A stretch of DNA of 19,502 nt from JBJEFI01 sp051873875 (lineage in GTDB: Bacteria; Bacillota; Bacilli; Bacillales; Bacillaceae_G): assembly GCA_051873875.1 (NCBI GenBank), contig JBJEFI010000020.1, positions 1-19,502 on the forward strand. Direction: 5' to 3'. Below are positions 6,588-14,029 of the stretch, piece by piece; within the stretch, counting starts at the first letter, position 1, and every line of letters starts with the position of its first letter. The position numbers and the translations under genes are program-made. Under the pieces are notes generated by a model. The model did not search any database, was not told the origin of the DNA, and worked only from the letters and a program-made list of their open reading frames with translations.

Positions 6588-7886
6588 ATGGATAAAACTT
6601 TATTTGCCGGCTTTGCAAAAATGAATATTACACCAACTGAATCTTTGCCGCTTCAAGGATACCATCGAGATTCTGATAGTCTTGGTATATTAGATAACTT
6701 ATATTGCCGAATAATGATTCTTAAGCAATCAACTACTACACTTGTACTATTAACAATTGACAATATTGGTTTTACTACTGAATTTACGACTAAACTACGA
6801 AAGAAAATAGCGTATCACTTAACAATCAATCTATCTCAAATTATGGTTTGTTTTACGCATACCCATTCTGCTCCATTAACAATCGGAAATAATGAGCAGA
6901 TGGATAAGCGAATAAAAAGATATTGTCATATGGTAGAACAGTGTATAGAACCATTAATTCAAGAAGCATTAAATCATTTAATACTAGCAGCATTAGGTTG
7001 GGATATGGTTGAATTTCAAATTGGAATAAATCGACGAGTTCATCAACAGGGCTATGCACAAATGGGCAATAATGTAACAGGACCTGTTGATCACCGACTG
7101 CCAATTTTAAAGGTAATGAATAAAGAGACAGAGGAAATAATTGGTGTTTTATTACGACTTGGTGTTCATGCCAACGTTTTAAAAGGCGATAACTTGCTTA
7201 TTTCTGGTGATTTACCTGGGTGGATAAGCAATGAACTTGAAAAATCGTTGCATTGCACCGTTTTAACAACCATTGGAGCAGCCGGAAATGTGAATCCTCT
7301 GTATCGAGGGAAGCAACAAGATTTATTTCATCTTACTAAATTAATTACGACTTGCATTCTTGAAAAGATTGCACATATCCAAACAAAGTCTACCGTTAAA
7401 CTGCAAAGTCAATCTGATATCATCTCAGTAAAAACAACGGAACTTTCATCTCTTCTAAAGGCGAACACATTAGCATCAGAAGTTCAACAACATTGGGGTG
7501 TTCCTACAGAAAAATGGTTAGCCGAAATACAAAAGCAAGTACAAAATGGAACTAACTTTGAATTACTTTCCATGGAAATCCAAACATTCCAAATTGGTGA
7601 GGCTATTTTATCAGGAGTACCAGCAGAAATTTTTGCAGAAACAGCGATTAAACTAAGTCAACAATTAGAAAATAAATGGTTTTTGTTTGGTGGTTATACA
7701 AATGGTTATGCTGGTTACTTGCCTAGTGTAGAAGAATTTGACTTTGGAGGTTACGAAGTGGACTGGAATCCAGTTGTCTACGGCATTGCTTTTGGTAGAT
7801 TATTGCCTTTTGAAAAAGAAACAGAAACTAGACTTATACGTTATTTTACGAAAGAACCATCCCTTTACTTAGGAGAAAAAGAATGA
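6588..7886 (+). CDS. Neutral/alkaline ceramidase N-terminal-domain-like hydrolase
   Basis: A 432-residue protein related to the N-terminal catalytic domain of neutral/alkaline non-lysosomal ceramidases, without the C-terminal immunoglobulin-like domain of secreted ceramidases. Family landmarks: A-G-F-A-K-M-N-I-T-P at 7-16, the zinc-binding T-H-T-H-S-A-P at 90-96, G-V-H-A-N-V-L at 192-198 (zinc-ligand His194), I-S-G-D-L-P-G at 205-211, and G-A-A-G-N-V-N-P at 230-237. There is no signal peptide, so it should act in the cytosol, where ceramide is an unlikely substrate; another N-acyl compound is possible. Its stop overlaps the isochorismatase start by 4 bp (ATGA). Expression is probably controlled by the upstream leader peptide and hairpin. 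Confidence 0.85.
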   Translation: MDKTLFAGFAKMNITPTESLPLQGYHRDSDSLGILDNLYCRIMILKQSTTTLVLLTIDNIGFTTEFTTKLRKKIAYHLTINLSQIMVCFTHTHSAPLTIGNNEQMDKRIKRYCHMVEQCIEPLIQEALNHLILAALGWDMVEFQIGINRRVHQQGYAQMGNNVTGPVDHRLPILKVMNKETEEIIGVLLRLGVHANVLKGDNLLISGDLPGWISNELEKSLHCTVLTTIGAAGNVNPLYRGKQQDLFHLTKLITTCILEKIAHIQTKSTVKLQSQSDIISVKTTELSSLLKANTLASEVQQHWGVPTEKWLAEIQKQVQNGTNFELLSMEIQTFQIGEAILSGVPAEIFAETAIKLSQQLENKWFLFGGYTNGYAGYLPSVEEFDFGGYEVDWNPVVYGIAFGRLLPFEKETETRLIRYFTKEPSLYLGEKE

Positions 7887-8410
7887 AGCAAACTGCTCTT
7901 TTAATTATTGATGTACAAAACGGAATGTTTCTAGAAGAGAATCCAGTATTTAACTCAGAAAAATTACTCTTCAATTTAAAACAACTTATTGTACATGCAC
8001 GACATAATCATATTCCAATCTTTTTTATTCAGCATAATGCACCTATTGGCAGAGCTTTAGAAAACGGAACAGAAGGTTGGAAAATACATCCAGAAATTAC
8101 TCCTACGAAAGCAGATACCGTTATTCAAAAAACAACACCTGATTCCTTTTATCGTACTAATTTAGAAGAAGAATTGAAGAAACAACAGATTACTAATCTT
8201 ATTCTCACAGGAATCCAAAGTGAAGTATGTGTTGATACAACTTGTAGAAGTGCATATCGACTAGATTATAAGATTACTTTAGTAACAGATGCGCATAGCA
8301 CTTGGGATTCCTCACAATTATCTGCACAGCAAATAATTGATCATCATAATCACGTACTCCAATGGTTTGCCCAGCCAAAGAAGACAAAAGATATTATACT
8401 GTATACTTAA
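7883..8410 (+). CDS. Isochorismatase-family cysteine hydrolase
   Basis: A 175-residue cysteine hydrolase. The catalytic triad is visible as Asp10 (A-L-L-I-I-D-V-Q-N), Lys83 (V-I-Q-K-T-T-P-D-S-F) and Cys116 (G-I-Q-S-E-V-C-V-D-T-T), with the cis-peptide-type G-I-Q-S-E preceding the nucleophile. Family members hydrolyse isochorismate, nicotinamide, N-carbamoyl compounds or other amides; the presence of Cys and the single-domain length point to an amidase rather than true isochorismatase. The ATG overlaps the ceramidase-like gene's stop, so the two are translationally coupled and probably act in one pathway on amide substrates. Confidence 0.9.
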   Translation: MKQTALLIIDVQNGMFLEENPVFNSEKLLFNLKQLIVHARHNHIPIFFIQHNAPIGRALENGTEGWKIHPEITPTKADTVIQKTTPDSFYRTNLEEELKKQQITNLILTGIQSEVCVDTTCRSAYRLDYKITLVTDAHSTWDSSQLSAQQIIDHHNHVLQWFAQPKKTKDIILYT

Positions 8411-8433
8411 ATTATAGATAGGAGAAAAGTTAG

Positions 8434-8823
8434 ATGATTTATGAAATGACCGTTCAAGTTCGTGTTCCAAATATAGATGAAGGACAGAAATGGTATGAAA
8501 TATTACTAAAGAAAGAACCAGATTTTATTCCACATGAAGGATTTGCAGAATGGGAAATTGTTCCTGGATGTTGGTTACAAGTTGCTGAAGGAGTTCCAAC
8601 AGAAGGCAGTGGGCCAGTTCGCCTAGGTGTTACAGGTTTAGAAGCAGAACGTAATAGAGTAAAAAAAGAATTACATGTAGAACACTTTGAAATATATGCA
8701 CGAGAGGGAGTTCCTGTTAAATGGGGTACTTTTACTGATCCATGGGGAAATCGTATTGGCTTCTATGAATATTTAAGCCAAGCAGAAAAAATTAAACGAA
8801 TTAATGCTATTCTAAATAAATAA
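8434..8823 (+). CDS. VOC family (glyoxalase/bleomycin-resistance-like) protein
   Basis: A 129-residue vicinal-oxygen-chelate fold protein. The first module has V-R-V-P-N-I-D-E-G-Q-K-W-Y near the start, and the second ends with F-T-D-P-W-G-N-R-I-G-F-Y-E-Y, the family's C-terminal signature with its metal-ligand Glu. VOC proteins include glyoxalases, dioxygenases and drug-binding proteins; which applies here cannot be told. A GATAGGAG-type site lies upstream and the gene follows the isochorismatase stop by 23 bp, so it is the third gene of the operon, closed by the terminator at 8855. Confidence 0.85.
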   Translation: MIYEMTVQVRVPNIDEGQKWYEILLKKEPDFIPHEGFAEWEIVPGCWLQVAEGVPTEGSGPVRLGVTGLEAERNRVKKELHVEHFEIYAREGVPVKWGTFTDPWGNRIGFYEYLSQAEKIKRINAILNK

Positions 8824-8854
8824 GAAATGTGAACTTTATTCAAAGGGTAAATTT

Positions 8855-8888
8855 AAAGAACAAATTCAGTTAGAATTTGTTCTTTTTT
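8855..8888 (+). terminator. Intrinsic terminator of the ceramidase operon
   Basis: A 13-bp perfect stem (AAAGAACAAATTC / GAATTTGTTCTTT) with loop AGTTA and a following T-run. Confidence 0.88.
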
Positions 8889-8918
8889 ACTAAACTACTC
8901 ATGTTATACCTTTACCTA

Positions 8919-9464
8919 TCATTCATTAAACCTTCCCATAATAATAGTGTGATAGTATTTACCATCGGAAAGAATTTTATCATTTTTTAATATCCCTTCG
9001 ATTTCAAAGCCAAATTTTTGATACAAATTAATTGCTTTATCATTTGTTTCCAAAACACTCAACGTCATTTTCTTGATGTCATTAGCGTCAGCCCAAGAAA
9101 TAGATTCTTTTAAAAGTGCTTTTCCAATTCCGTATCCCCAAAAATCTTTTAAAATACATACTCCAAATTCTACTTTATGGGCAAATCGTTTTAAATAAAT
9201 TCCTTCACACCTTGAGAATCCAACAAGTCGATTATCAACTTCAACAACTAAAAATACGTTTCTCACACTCTCTGTATCTCTTTTGATAATTTCTTCAAAT
9301 CCTATTACATCGATGAAGCCTTCCCCTTTTTCTCTATCCAAATTTTCAGTCTCTCCATCAATTTGTACCCTTAATTCAGATAAAGCCTTAGCATCTTTAT
9401 GTACGGCAGAACGAACAATATACTCCAATCCATTCACATTACATTCTCGTTTAGTAATTATCAT
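8919..9464 (-). CDS. GNAT family N-acetyltransferase
   Basis: A 181-residue GNAT protein. The acetyl-CoA binding loop is seen as L-K-D-F-W-G-Y-G-I-G-K-A-L-L, followed by the W-A-D ... L-S-V-L-E-T-N-D-K-A-I-N-L-Y-Q-K-F-G-F-E-I-E-G motif typical of RimI/RimL-like members that often acetylate protein N-termini or small amines. It has a GGGAG ribosome binding site 7 nt before the ATG. It faces the ceramidase operon tail to tail and its upstream region runs into the assembly gap. Substrate unknown. Confidence 0.9.
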   Translation of the reverse strand: MIITKRECNVNGLEYIVRSAVHKDAKALSELRVQIDGETENLDREKGEGFIDVIGFEEIIKRDTESVRNVFLVVEVDNRLVGFSRCEGIYLKRFAHKVEFGVCILKDFWGYGIGKALLKESISWADANDIKKMTLSVLETNDKAINLYQKFGFEIEGILKNDKILSDGKYYHTIIMGRFNE

Positions 9465-9516
9465 GCTATACTCCCTTTCTATTAAGTTGATTTAAAACTA
9501 ATATTTGTTCCTTAAT

Positions 9517-9616
9517 NNNNNNNNNNNNNNNNNNNNNNNNNNNNNNNNNNNNNNNNNNNNNNNNNNNNNNNNNNNNNNNNNNNNNNNNNNNNNNNNNNNN
9601 NNNNNNNNNNNNNNNN
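9517..9616. other. Assembly gap (100 Ns)
   Basis: Exactly 100 consecutive Ns, the conventional placeholder for a scaffold gap of unknown size. Genes may be missing here, and the order of the left and right halves depends on scaffolding. Confidence 0.98.
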
Positions 9617-9631
9617 CTTTTTTCTTTCTAT

Positions 9632-9660
9632 AAAAAAAGAAGCTATTTACTAGCTTCTTT
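9632..9660 (-). terminator. Intrinsic terminator of the ADP-ribosylglycohydrolase operon
   Basis: On the minus strand the stem AAAGAAGCTA / TAGCTTCTTT with loop GTAAA is followed by a run of Ts. It lies just after the stop at 9666. Confidence 0.85.
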
Positions 9661-9665
9661 AAAAA

Positions 9666-10589
9666 CTATCCTTTCACTTGTTCTCGATATTGACAAGCCT
9701 CTTCCACTAACATATCTAGTTCAGCTTTTACATTGGCATCTAGAACATCAATCCATCTTTTTGGTATGTCACTATAGCCATATGCTGCTCCGACTAATCC
9801 TCCTGCGATTGCTCCAACTGTATCAGAGTCACCACCACGGTTTACAGCGTTTACAACTGCTGCCTCAAAAGAATTAGTTTGATGAATAGCTTGTAGTACA
9901 TTTACCATCGTATCTCGAACATACCCAGTTGGAGGTCGTTCTTCATTTAATAATTCAGCAAAGCGACCAATTGAATCAATAACCATAGATAATGCCTCTC
10001 CTTCGATTAAACGGGCAATGGCATTGGAATAATTCATACATAACACTGTACTCTCTTCATCCCAATGTGTCATTTTTGCAATATCCGCTGCATATTTCAC
10101 ACCATCTCTTCCATAATAAATGCCTGTATAAACCGTTCGCATTAAAGCCCCGTTTCCACCACTTTTTCCTTGAAGTTCACGATTTGCTTGTTCGGCAGCA
10201 GCCATCCACATATCTTCTGTTGGTTGTGAAGGAGAATGATAGTTAAATTCAGACGCTATTTTAACCGCGTTGCGAATGCTTAAACCAACTGTAACTCCGA
10301 TATCTTTCGGTTTGCTATCATACCATTCAATAAAATATTTTCCAATTGAAGAAACTGGTCGAACAGGATCCTCAACAATCCCTTTTGCAACAGCAATTGT
10401 CATCTGTGTATCATCTGTAACTTCCCCTGGAGTAAGGGCTAACCAGCCACCTCCGACTATTTCTGTTAATCCTTGTGGATATTCTTTCTTTATCTCATCT
10501 ATGGACATAAATTCTAATGTAGCTCCTAATGCATCCCCAATTGCAACACCATATAATGCACCTTTAATTTTATCTACATTTACTCCCAT
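9666..10589 (-). CDS. ADP-ribosylglycohydrolase family protein
   Basis: A 307-residue all-helical DraG/ARH-like protein. Motifs: G-V-A-I-G-D-A-L-G-A at 14-23, the metal-binding T-D-D-T-Q at 58-62, and the C-terminal N-R-G-G-D-S-D-T at 250-257 that supplies the second set of metal-binding aspartates. These dinuclear magnesium enzymes remove ADP-ribose from proteins, nucleic acids or small molecules; the target is not evident. The frame opens at 10616, but the ATG at 10589 has AAAGGAGG 8 nt upstream and overlaps the stop of the BlaI-like gene as TAATG, so translation is coupled. Control by the BlaI-like protein is inferred. Confidence 0.9.
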   Translation of the reverse strand: MGVNVDKIKGALYGVAIGDALGATLEFMSIDEIKKEYPQGLTEIVGGGWLALTPGEVTDDTQMTIAVAKGIVEDPVRPVSSIGKYFIEWYDSKPKDIGVTVGLSIRNAVKIASEFNYHSPSQPTEDMWMAAAEQANRELQGKSGGNGALMRTVYTGIYYGRDGVKYAADIAKMTHWDEESTVLCMNYSNAIARLIEGEALSMVIDSIGRFAELLNEERPPTGYVRDTMVNVLQAIHQTNSFEAAVVNAVNRGGDSDTVGAIAGGLVGAAYGYSDIPKRWIDVLDANVKAELDMLVEEACQYREQVKG

Positions 10590-10990
10590 TACTTTTCCTC
10601 CTTTATTTTTGTACATGTAATTTCTTTGTTTAATAACTCCCTTAACGCTTTTAGCTCTTTATCACTAACTTCATGTTTCTTCAAAAATGCGGTAACTAGC
10701 ATACTTAATGAACCTTCATACACTTTTTCAAGCAATGATTTTGTCTCTGATACAATGACCTCATCTCGTGTAACCAATGCTTTGCATAAATAACCTGGAT
10801 CATGTCGTTCAATAATTCCTTTATTGATTAATTTTGTAATAACTGTATACGTTGTATTTCGTTTCCAACCATAGCTTTCCATAATAGATGTAGCAATATT
10901 TCCTGCACTCATTTCTCCATTTTGCCAAAGTAAAGCTAATATTTTTAACTCTGATTCATGAATATGCGATGTACCTTGCCTCACCCTCAT
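10589..10990 (-). CDS. BlaI/MecI/CopY family transcriptional regulator
   Basis: A 133-residue repressor of the BlaI/MecI/CopY family: winged helix in residues 10-75 (S-E-L-K-I-L-A-L-L-W and W-K-R-N-T-T-Y-T-V-I-T-K-L are the recognisable helices) and a C-terminal dimerisation region. BlaI and MecI are normally cleaved by the membrane peptidase-sensor BlaR1/MecR1; no sensor gene is next to it. The frame could start at GTG 10993; ATG 10990 is chosen, with AAAAGGG just upstream, though the spacing is short for both. Its stop overlaps the ADP-ribosylglycohydrolase start. A near-perfect palindrome over the promoter (11028-11043) is a candidate autoregulatory operator. Confidence 0.88.
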   Translation of the reverse strand: MRVRQGTSHIHESELKILALLWQNGEMSAGNIATSIMESYGWKRNTTYTVITKLINKGIIERHDPGYLCKALVTRDEVIVSETKSLLEKVYEGSLSMLVTAFLKKHEVSDKELKALRELLNKEITCTKIKEEK

Positions 10991-11015
10991 CACCCTTTTA
11001 TCTTAGTAAATCTTT

Positions 11016-11043
11016 ATTATATAAAAATTCTATCATGTTAGAA
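11016..11043 (-). promoter_or_regulatory. Promoter with palindromic operator for the BlaI-like operon
   Basis: A perfect TATAAT (minus strand, 11021-11016) is preceded at 6 bp by the 16-bp near-palindrome TTCTATCATGTTAGAA (11028-11043, one mismatched pair). That is the -35/spacer region, an ideal repressor site. A second, weaker dyad ATGTTGATTATATAACAT lies at 11081-11098. BlaI-family operators are short dyads over promoters; binding here is inference. Confidence 0.5.
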
Positions 11044-11117
11044 AAACGAATTGCAATTATTTTCTAAAAATAATAAAAAGATGTTGATTATATAACATAT
11101 AGTAAATGAAATTTTAT

Positions 11118-11148
11118 AAAGAAGCTAATTAATTAATAGCTTCTTTTT
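11118..11148. terminator. Terminator after the histidine kinase gene
   Basis: Stem AAAGAAGCTA / TAGCTTCTTT with loop ATTAATTAA, sitting 16 bp beyond the kinase stop. The stem arms are identical to those of the terminator at 9636-9660; only the loop differs. The better T-run is on the plus strand. Confidence 0.7.
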
Positions 11149-11163
11149 ACGAAGAGTATTTCT

Positions 11164-12462
11164 TTAAAAGCGAACCCAAAACATACTTCCACCTTTAGGA
11201 TTTGGTTCATATTGTAATTGTACATGTATCAAATTAGCAATTTCACTTGCTATGGCTAAACCAAGACCTGTTCCTTTGCTATTTAAACCTTCTGAATTCC
11301 CACGAAAAAAGCGATCAAAAATATAAGGAACGTCTTCTTTCGCAATGCCAACACCGTTATCAATTACACATATGCTTTTATCTGTTATTCGAATGTGAAT
11401 ATCATCCTTGCTATATTTTAGTCCATTATCAATTAAAATATAAAGAATTTGTTCTAACAATTCTCTACTAGTGCTTATAGTTCCTTTTCCAACTACGGAG
11501 ATTGTTTTACCACTTGCCATTTGTAACTTTGCTGCAATTGGATTAACTAACTCTTCTAATGAGATAGTCTCCTTTACTACAACTTTATCTTGTAAACTTG
11601 TTAGCTGTAACATTGGCTCAATTAAGCCTTCTTTCATTCGGGTAGTTTCTGTTAAAATATGCTCAATACTTTCTTGTGCAACTTCTCGCTTTTCTAATCC
11701 CCATCGATTTAATAGTTGGGCATAGCCTTCAATAACTGTAATTGGTGTTTTTAACTCATGGGAAGCATTAGCAACAAATGCTTCTTGACGATTCATCATA
11801 TCTTGAATTCTATCAATCATCACATTAAATGCATTACCAATTTGACCAAACTCATCTTTCTTATTTTTCAATGAAATTTTCTTTAAACTCTCATTATCTG
11901 TAATATCATTCATCGTTTTCACTATAACATTTACAGGTTTAAATAAATAATGAATAACTAAATACATGCACAACGTTCCTACTAGTACGACACTTGCTGC
12001 TACAATATATAATATTTGACGTAAGTTTGCTAGCGTCTCTGTTAATTCTCGTTCGTAATATTGAAAATTCACTCCTAGTTCGTTTGAGTTTGGAATACCT
12101 TGACTCATAGAAACTACAAAAGGTCCTGTATAAAGATTAAACTTGCCTTCATTTATCACCTCATTCATTAATTCCTCTTCACCAGGTCTTCCCCCATGAA
12201 ACTCTTTTTTGTACAATTCTTGTCCGTTTTTCATAACAGTCATATATCCTTCTGTTATAAATCTACCAGCACTTACCTTTCCATTTTCCCAATCCTCTAT
12301 TGGAATATCTTTAATTGAATCTGTAAAACCATACTGTGCATTTGTCATAGTTTGATGTAACGCATAACGATGAACTTGCAAATATATGGCTATACTTCCT
12401 CCAACAGTTAAGATAATTAACAAACTACTTAGTAGTAGCACAATTTTTGTTTTAATCTTCAA
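11164..12462 (-). CDS. Two-component sensor histidine kinase (HAMP-type)
   Basis: A 432-residue membrane kinase. Order: TM1 at about 7-28, an extracytoplasmic sensor region at about 29-148, TM2 at about 149-174, HAMP at about 175-227, HisKA with phospho-acceptor His235 (A-S-H-E-L-K-T-P-I-T), and a HATPase domain with N-box (Y-I-L-I-D-N-G-L-K-Y-S), G1 (D-N-G-V-G-I) and G2 (G-T-G-L-G-L-A-I-A). It belongs to the YkoH/ArlS-like group by architecture. The start is TTG, 3 nt after the response regulator stop, with GGAGG 8 nt upstream inside the end of the regulator gene, so translation is coupled. The stimulus is unknown. Confidence 0.93.
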   Translation of the reverse strand: MKIKTKIVLLLSSLLIILTVGGSIAIYLQVHRYALHQTMTNAQYGFTDSIKDIPIEDWENGKVSAGRFITEGYMTVMKNGQELYKKEFHGGRPGEEELMNEVINEGKFNLYTGPFVVSMSQGIPNSNELGVNFQYYERELTETLANLRQILYIVAASVVLVGTLCMYLVIHYLFKPVNVIVKTMNDITDNESLKKISLKNKKDEFGQIGNAFNVMIDRIQDMMNRQEAFVANASHELKTPITVIEGYAQLLNRWGLEKREVAQESIEHILTETTRMKEGLIEPMLQLTSLQDKVVVKETISLEELVNPIAAKLQMASGKTISVVGKGTISTSRELLEQILYILIDNGLKYSKDDIHIRITDKSICVIDNGVGIAKEDVPYIFDRFFRGNSEGLNSKGTGLGLAIASEIANLIHVQLQYEPNPKGGSMFWVRF

Positions 12463-12465
12463 TTT

Positions 12466-13125
12466 TTATTCCTCCCTCCACATATAACCACTTCCACGAA
12501 CAGTTACTAATTGCTGTACCTGTAATTTCTTTCGTAAATATCCAACATACACATCCACAATTTTAAATTCTCCTTCAAAATCATAGCCCCATACCCCATC
12601 TAAAATCTGTTCTCGAGTAAGAATTTGATTTTTGTTGCGAATAAAATATCGTAATAATAAAAACTCTTTCTCCGATAACGGTATGTCTATTCCTTTGCGA
12701 CTCACTTTTTGTGTACTATAATTTATAGTTAAATCACCAAATTTCTCTTTGTCTAATCGTTTACTACTTCTTAAAAAAGCTCGAATACGTGCTAGCAACT
12801 CTTCCATCTCAAAAGGCTTTGTCATATAATCGTTTGCTCCACTATCTAACCCTATTACCTTATCATGAATTTGGCCTTTTGCTGTTAGCATAATAACTGG
12901 TAAATCTTTATTATTTCTTCTTATTTCTTTTATTGTTTTAATTCCGTCCATTTTCGGCATCATAATATCTAACAATACTAGGTCATATTGTTGATTGCTT
13001 ATTTTTTGCAATGCACAAACACCATTGTAAGCACACGTAACATCATAACCAATATGAGTCAACTCTAATTCTAATAACCTTGCTATTTTTATATCGTCTT
13101 CTACAACCAAAATATGTATATCCAT
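12466..13125 (-). CDS. OmpR-family response regulator
   Basis: A 219-residue regulator: receiver domain (residues 3-115) with acidic pocket E9-D10-D11, phospho-acceptor Asp53 (L-L-D-I-M-M-P), Thr81 and Lys103, then a C-terminal winged helix ending with the V-T-V-R-G-S-G-Y-M-W wing. A strong AAGGAGG site precedes the ATG. It is the first gene of the operon with the kinase. A direct repeat upstream, spaced by 11 bp, is a likely binding site for this protein itself. Confidence 0.94.
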   Translation of the reverse strand: MDIHILVVEDDIKIARLLELELTHIGYDVTCAYNGVCALQKISNQQYDLVLLDIMMPKMDGIKTIKEIRRNNKDLPVIMLTAKGQIHDKVIGLDSGANDYMTKPFEMEELLARIRAFLRSSKRLDKEKFGDLTINYSTQKVSRKGIDIPLSEKEFLLLRYFIRNKNQILTREQILDGVWGYDFEGEFKIVDVYVGYLRKKLQVQQLVTVRGSGYMWREE

Positions 13126-13151
13126 TTATTATTGCCTCCTTATGATGTTAT

Positions 13152-13182
13152 TGTATAAAAAGATAGTAAGAGTTTGGTAAGA
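13152..13182 (-). promoter_or_regulatory. Promoter with direct-repeat operator for the two-component operon
   Basis: On the minus strand two exact TCTTAC half-sites are separated by 5 nt (13182-13166), followed 8 nt later by a TATACA -10-like box (13157-13152). Repeats with 11-bp periodicity over the -35 region are the usual binding pattern of OmpR/PhoB-family regulators, which suggests autoregulation. Confidence 0.55.
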
Positions 13183-13244
13183 AAATTGGTATTTTCTAAA
13201 AATAACTCCTTTTTTTCAAAAGATTAATGGCCTTTTCAAACATA

Positions 13245-13277
13245 AAAAAACCCATTAAGTAGTCATTACCTAATGGG
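13245..13277 (-). terminator. Intrinsic terminator of the azoreductase gene
   Basis: Minus-strand stem CCCATTA / TAATGGG, with inner GTA/TAC pairing in the loop, followed by seven Ts. It is 33 bp after the azoreductase stop. Confidence 0.85.
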
Positions 13278-13309
13278 CATTTCTATTATCCATTTTCAAA
13301 ATATATTTA

Positions 13310-13951
13310 TTAAACAGTTTGACAAGCTAATTGAGAAGCAACTTCTGCTACTTGACGTAATCCTGCCTCAATAATTTCTTCTGCTTTATCAGGCATTGCA
13401 TTGTGTCCTTCAATAATTACTTCACCGATAATTTCCATTCCAAAAATACCAGCAAATACGTTACGCATATACGTAACTGACATATCCATTGGTGCCATTT
13501 CTGGAGTAGAATAAATCCCCCCACGCGCATTTAATAAAATTGCTTTTTTATCTGTCATTAATTGAATCATGTTACCTTCTGCATCATATTTAAATGCAAA
13601 ACCAGATGCATAGACATAATCAATAAATGTTTGTAATTTAGCTGGAATTGTTAAGTTCCACAGTGGGAATGCAAATACAACTACATCTGCTGCAGATAAC
13701 ATATCCATTGCTTTTTGTTTTGCCGCTAAAAGACGTTGCTCTGCATTTGTTAATTCTCCACCATTTTGTAATTTACCAAATGCATCAAATAACTCTTGGC
13801 CAAAATATGGTGTATCTTCTTCATATACATCATATACAGTTACATTCAGATTTTTGGCATCTTTTACACTTTCCATAAATGTTTCATACATTCTACTTGA
13901 TACCCCTTGTGATGCTGGGCGGTTGTTTGCTTTTACAACTAATACGTTCAT
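13310..13951 (-). CDS. azoR: FMN-dependent NADH-azoreductase
   Basis: A 213-residue flavodoxin-like oxidoreductase of the AzoR/NQO family. It has the N-terminal V-L-V-V-K-A-N-N-R-P FMN-phosphate region, the F-P-L-W-N-L-T-I-P-A-K-L-Q-T-F-I-D-Y signature near residues 96-113 that binds FMN, and the N-A-R-G-G-I-Y loop near 143. These homodimeric cytosolic enzymes reduce quinones and azo compounds using NADH and help against thiol-reactive electrophiles. The ATG has a GGGGGAA ribosome binding site upstream. The gene is divergent from the methyltransferase, with a large perfect dyad at 14030-14052 between them. Confidence 0.92.
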   Translation of the reverse strand: MNVLVVKANNRPASQGVSSRMYETFMESVKDAKNLNVTVYDVYEEDTPYFGQELFDAFGKLQNGGELTNAEQRLLAAKQKAMDMLSAADVVVFAFPLWNLTIPAKLQTFIDYVYASGFAFKYDAEGNMIQLMTDKKAILLNARGGIYSTPEMAPMDMSVTYMRNVFAGIFGMEIIGEVIIEGHNAMPDKAEEIIEAGLRQVAEVASQLACQTV

Positions 13952-14029
13952 ACTAAAATTCCCCCTATTGTTCCTATACTACTATTGATATAACGAAATA
14001 TATACATATTTCATTTCTTAGAATTTTTG

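Noticed and set aside
9992..10620. Plus-strand open frames opposite the ADP-ribosylglycohydrolase gene
   Set aside because: They have no ribosome binding sites and are antisense to a gene with clear family motifs.
9666..10990. BlaI/ADP-ribosylglycohydrolase pair as a toxin-antitoxin system
   Set aside because: No ADP-ribosyltransferase toxin is visible in the window and the pair fits simple regulation; the gap prevents a firm negative.
11247..11725. Two plus-strand frames opposite the histidine kinase
   Set aside because: Antisense shadows of a well-defined kinase domain; no initiation signals.
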